24,118 nt of DNA from UBA5499 sp002426275 (lineage in GTDB: Bacteria > Bacillota > DTU084). The position numbers were made by a program, and so were the translations under genes. The DNA is taken from the NCBI GenBank assembly GCA_937888735.1, contig CALASN010000174.1:1-24118 (forward strand). The letters run 5' to 3'. The notes under the pieces were generated by a model that did no database searches, had not been told where the DNA came from, and was given only the letters and a program-made list of their open reading frames with translations. Below, in pieces: positions 22,735 to 24,118 of this stretch (the first letter of the stretch is position 1; each line of letters opens with the position of its first letter).

Positions 22735-24106
22735 GGAATATCAGACCGTAAGAGAACTGGCTGGCCCCTTGATGCTGGTTGACGATGTGGCGGGCGTGAA
22801 ATATAATGAGCTGGTGGAAATCGTTCTCCCAAGCGGAGAACACAGGCGCGGCCAAGTGCTGGAGACCGACGGCTCCAGAGCTTTGGTCCAGCTGTTTGAG
22901 GGCTCCAGGGGAATAGATCCCGCGGCAAGTCGGGTGCGGTTTTTAGGCCGGGGCATTGAGCTGGGCGTATCGCGAGATATGTTAGGCAGAGTCTTCGACG
23001 GCATGGGCGCGGTAAAGGATAACGGCCCGGAGATCATTCCGGAAAAGAGCCTTGACATCAGCGGCGCTCCCCTGAATCCATATGCCAGAGATTATCCTTC
23101 CGAATTCATCCAAACCGGCATTTCTACCATCGACGGACTCAATACCCTGGTGCGAGGGCAGAAGCTGCCAATTTTTTCAGCTTCTGGACTTCCCCATTCC
23201 CGTCTGGCCGCGCAAATCGTGCGGCAAGCCAAGGTACGGGCGCAAGATGCCAAGTTCGCCGTGGTTTTCGCTGCCATGGGAATCACCTTTGAGGAGGCTG
23301 ATTTTTTCATAGCAGACTTTCAGCGCACGGGAGCTTTAGAGCGTACAGTTTGTTTCCTGAACCTGGCCAATGACCCGGCAATCGAGCGCATCTCCACCCC
23401 CAGGATGGCCCTGACCTGTGCCGAATACCTGGCCTTTGATCTGGGGATGCATGTGCTGGTGATCCTCACTGACATGACCAATTATGCCGAGGCGCTGCGG
23501 GAGATTTCCGCCGCCAGGCGGGAGGTACCAGGCAGAAGAGGGTATCCTGGATATTTGTATACTGATCTTGCCACCATTTACGAGCGGGCTGGGAGAATCA
23601 GAGACAAAGAAGGGTCCATCACGCAGCTTCCCATTCTCACCATGCCTGAGGATGATAAAACTCACCCCATACCGGATCTCACAGGCTACATCACCGAAGG
23701 GCAGATCATTTTAGGACGCGATCTGCATCGCAGGGGGATTTACCCGCCGGTTGACGTCCTGCCTTCCCTGTCCAGGCTGAAAGACAAAGGAATCGGCAAG
23801 GGACAGACCAGAGAGGATCACGCCGATGTCCTCAATCAGCTATATGCGGCTTATGCCAGGGGCAGGGAGGCCAAGGAGCTGGCCGTGATTTTAGGCGCGG
23901 CTTCCCTGAGCGCGCTGGATAAAAAATACTCAAATTTTGCGGATGAGTTTGAGGCACGTTTCTTAAACCAAGGGGAAGATGAAGATCGCAGCATTGAGAA
24001 CACTCTGGATTTGGGCTGGGAACTGTTGTCCCTGCTTCCCCGCAGCGAGCTGAGAAGAATCAGAGACGAATATCTGGACAAATATTACCCGAAAGAGGAG
24101 GAATAA
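22727..24106 (+). CDS. ntpB: V-type ATPase non-catalytic subunit B
   Basis: 459 residues. The TTG at 22727 is chosen because the product then starts LLREYQTVRELAGPLMLV, the usual family start, with GGGGAGAGA-type purines upstream; an in-frame TTG at 22706 would place the ribosome site inside the gene. Family regions: GVKYNELVEI, the degenerate P-loop region LPIFSASGLPHSRLAAQI (no GKT, as expected for B), DMTNYAEALREISAARREVPGRRGYPGYLYTDL and QLPILTMPEDDKTHPIPDLTGYITEGQI. Contains no intein. Overlaps ntpA by 8 nt. Confidence 0.96.
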   Translation: MLREYQTVRELAGPLMLVDDVAGVKYNELVEIVLPSGEHRRGQVLETDGSRALVQLFEGSRGIDPAASRVRFLGRGIELGVSRDMLGRVFDGMGAVKDNGPEIIPEKSLDISGAPLNPYARDYPSEFIQTGISTIDGLNTLVRGQKLPIFSASGLPHSRLAAQIVRQAKVRAQDAKFAVVFAAMGITFEEADFFIADFQRTGALERTVCFLNLANDPAIERISTPRMALTCAEYLAFDLGMHVLVILTDMTNYAEALREISAARREVPGRRGYPGYLYTDLATIYERAGRIRDKEGSITQLPILTMPEDDKTHPIPDLTGYITEGQIILGRDLHRRGIYPPVDVLPSLSRLKDKGIGKGQTREDHADVLNQLYAAYARGREAKELAVILGAASLSALDKKYSNFADEFEARFLNQGEDEDRSIENTLDLGWELLSLLPRSELRRIRDEYLDKYYPKEEE

Positions 24107-24109
24107 CCC

Positions 24110-24118
24110 ATGGCGATG
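24110..24118 (+). CDS. ntpD: V-type ATPase subunit D, first three codons only
   Basis: ATG-GCG-ATG begins 3 nt after the ntpB stop, with GAGGAGGAA as ribosome site. Position in the operon and the Met-Ala-Met opening fit the central-shaft subunit D; the window ends here, so the call rests on context. Confidence 0.6.

Overview
The window looks like a chromosome segment from an anaerobic or fermentative Firmicute (Clostridia/Limnochordia-like; genus not recognised). The signs are strong AAGGAGG-type ribosome binding sites with many GTG/TTG starts, an RNase J gene, a FolT transporter under a THF riboswitch, a YwlE-type phosphatase, ComEB, TagO, and an Enterococcus-like V-type ATPase operon. The first kilobase is AT-rich and holds a lone initiator tRNA gene plus probable debris of mobile elements.

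Layout. (1) 1-1000: non-coding, repeat-bearing DNA; tRNA-fMet on the minus strand with promoter and terminator; a previously easy-to-miss 34-codon membrane microprotein gene, also minus. (2) 1032-2905: RNase J with its own promoter and terminator. (3) 2913-3730, minus: folT with promoter, THF riboswitch, ribosome-binding-site hairpin and terminator. (4) 3729-8257, plus: phosphatase (ywlE), rpiB, comEB, tagO, wecB and a Cys-motif/CBS-domain protein, most of them tightly spaced. This is the type of neighbourhood that precedes atp operons in Firmicutes. (5) 8229-14655: F-type ATP synthase operon atpZ-atpI-atpB-atpE-atpF-[delta C-domain+alpha]-atpG-atpD-atpC. (6) 14656-15007: non-coding junction. 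(7) 15008 to the window end: V/A-type ATPase operon in the order ntpF-I-K-E-C-G-A-B-(D), as in Enterococcus hirae.

How it fits together. Two rotary ATPases are encoded back to back. The V-type K subunit keeps almost the full sodium-site signature (T58, Q59, Y62, Q109, E138), so this machine probably moves Na+. The F-type c subunit lacks the classical Na+ ligands Ser66/Tyr70 but has an Asp (D30) where the sodium site has Gln, giving an apparent two-carboxylate site with E63.

Most unusual points. (a) No separate atpH (delta) gene exists in the F operon. Instead the alpha subunit carries about 70 extra N-terminal residues that look like the C-terminal domain of delta, while the delta N-terminal domain is absent. 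(b) The catalytic A subunit of the V-type ATPase is interrupted by a 428-residue intein in its P-loop, at the site used by archaeal VMA-b inteins. The embedded LAGLIDADG endonuclease has lost both catalytic acidic residues. (c) An uncharacterised ferredoxin-like Cys motif/CBS-pair protein overlaps the first F-ATPase gene.
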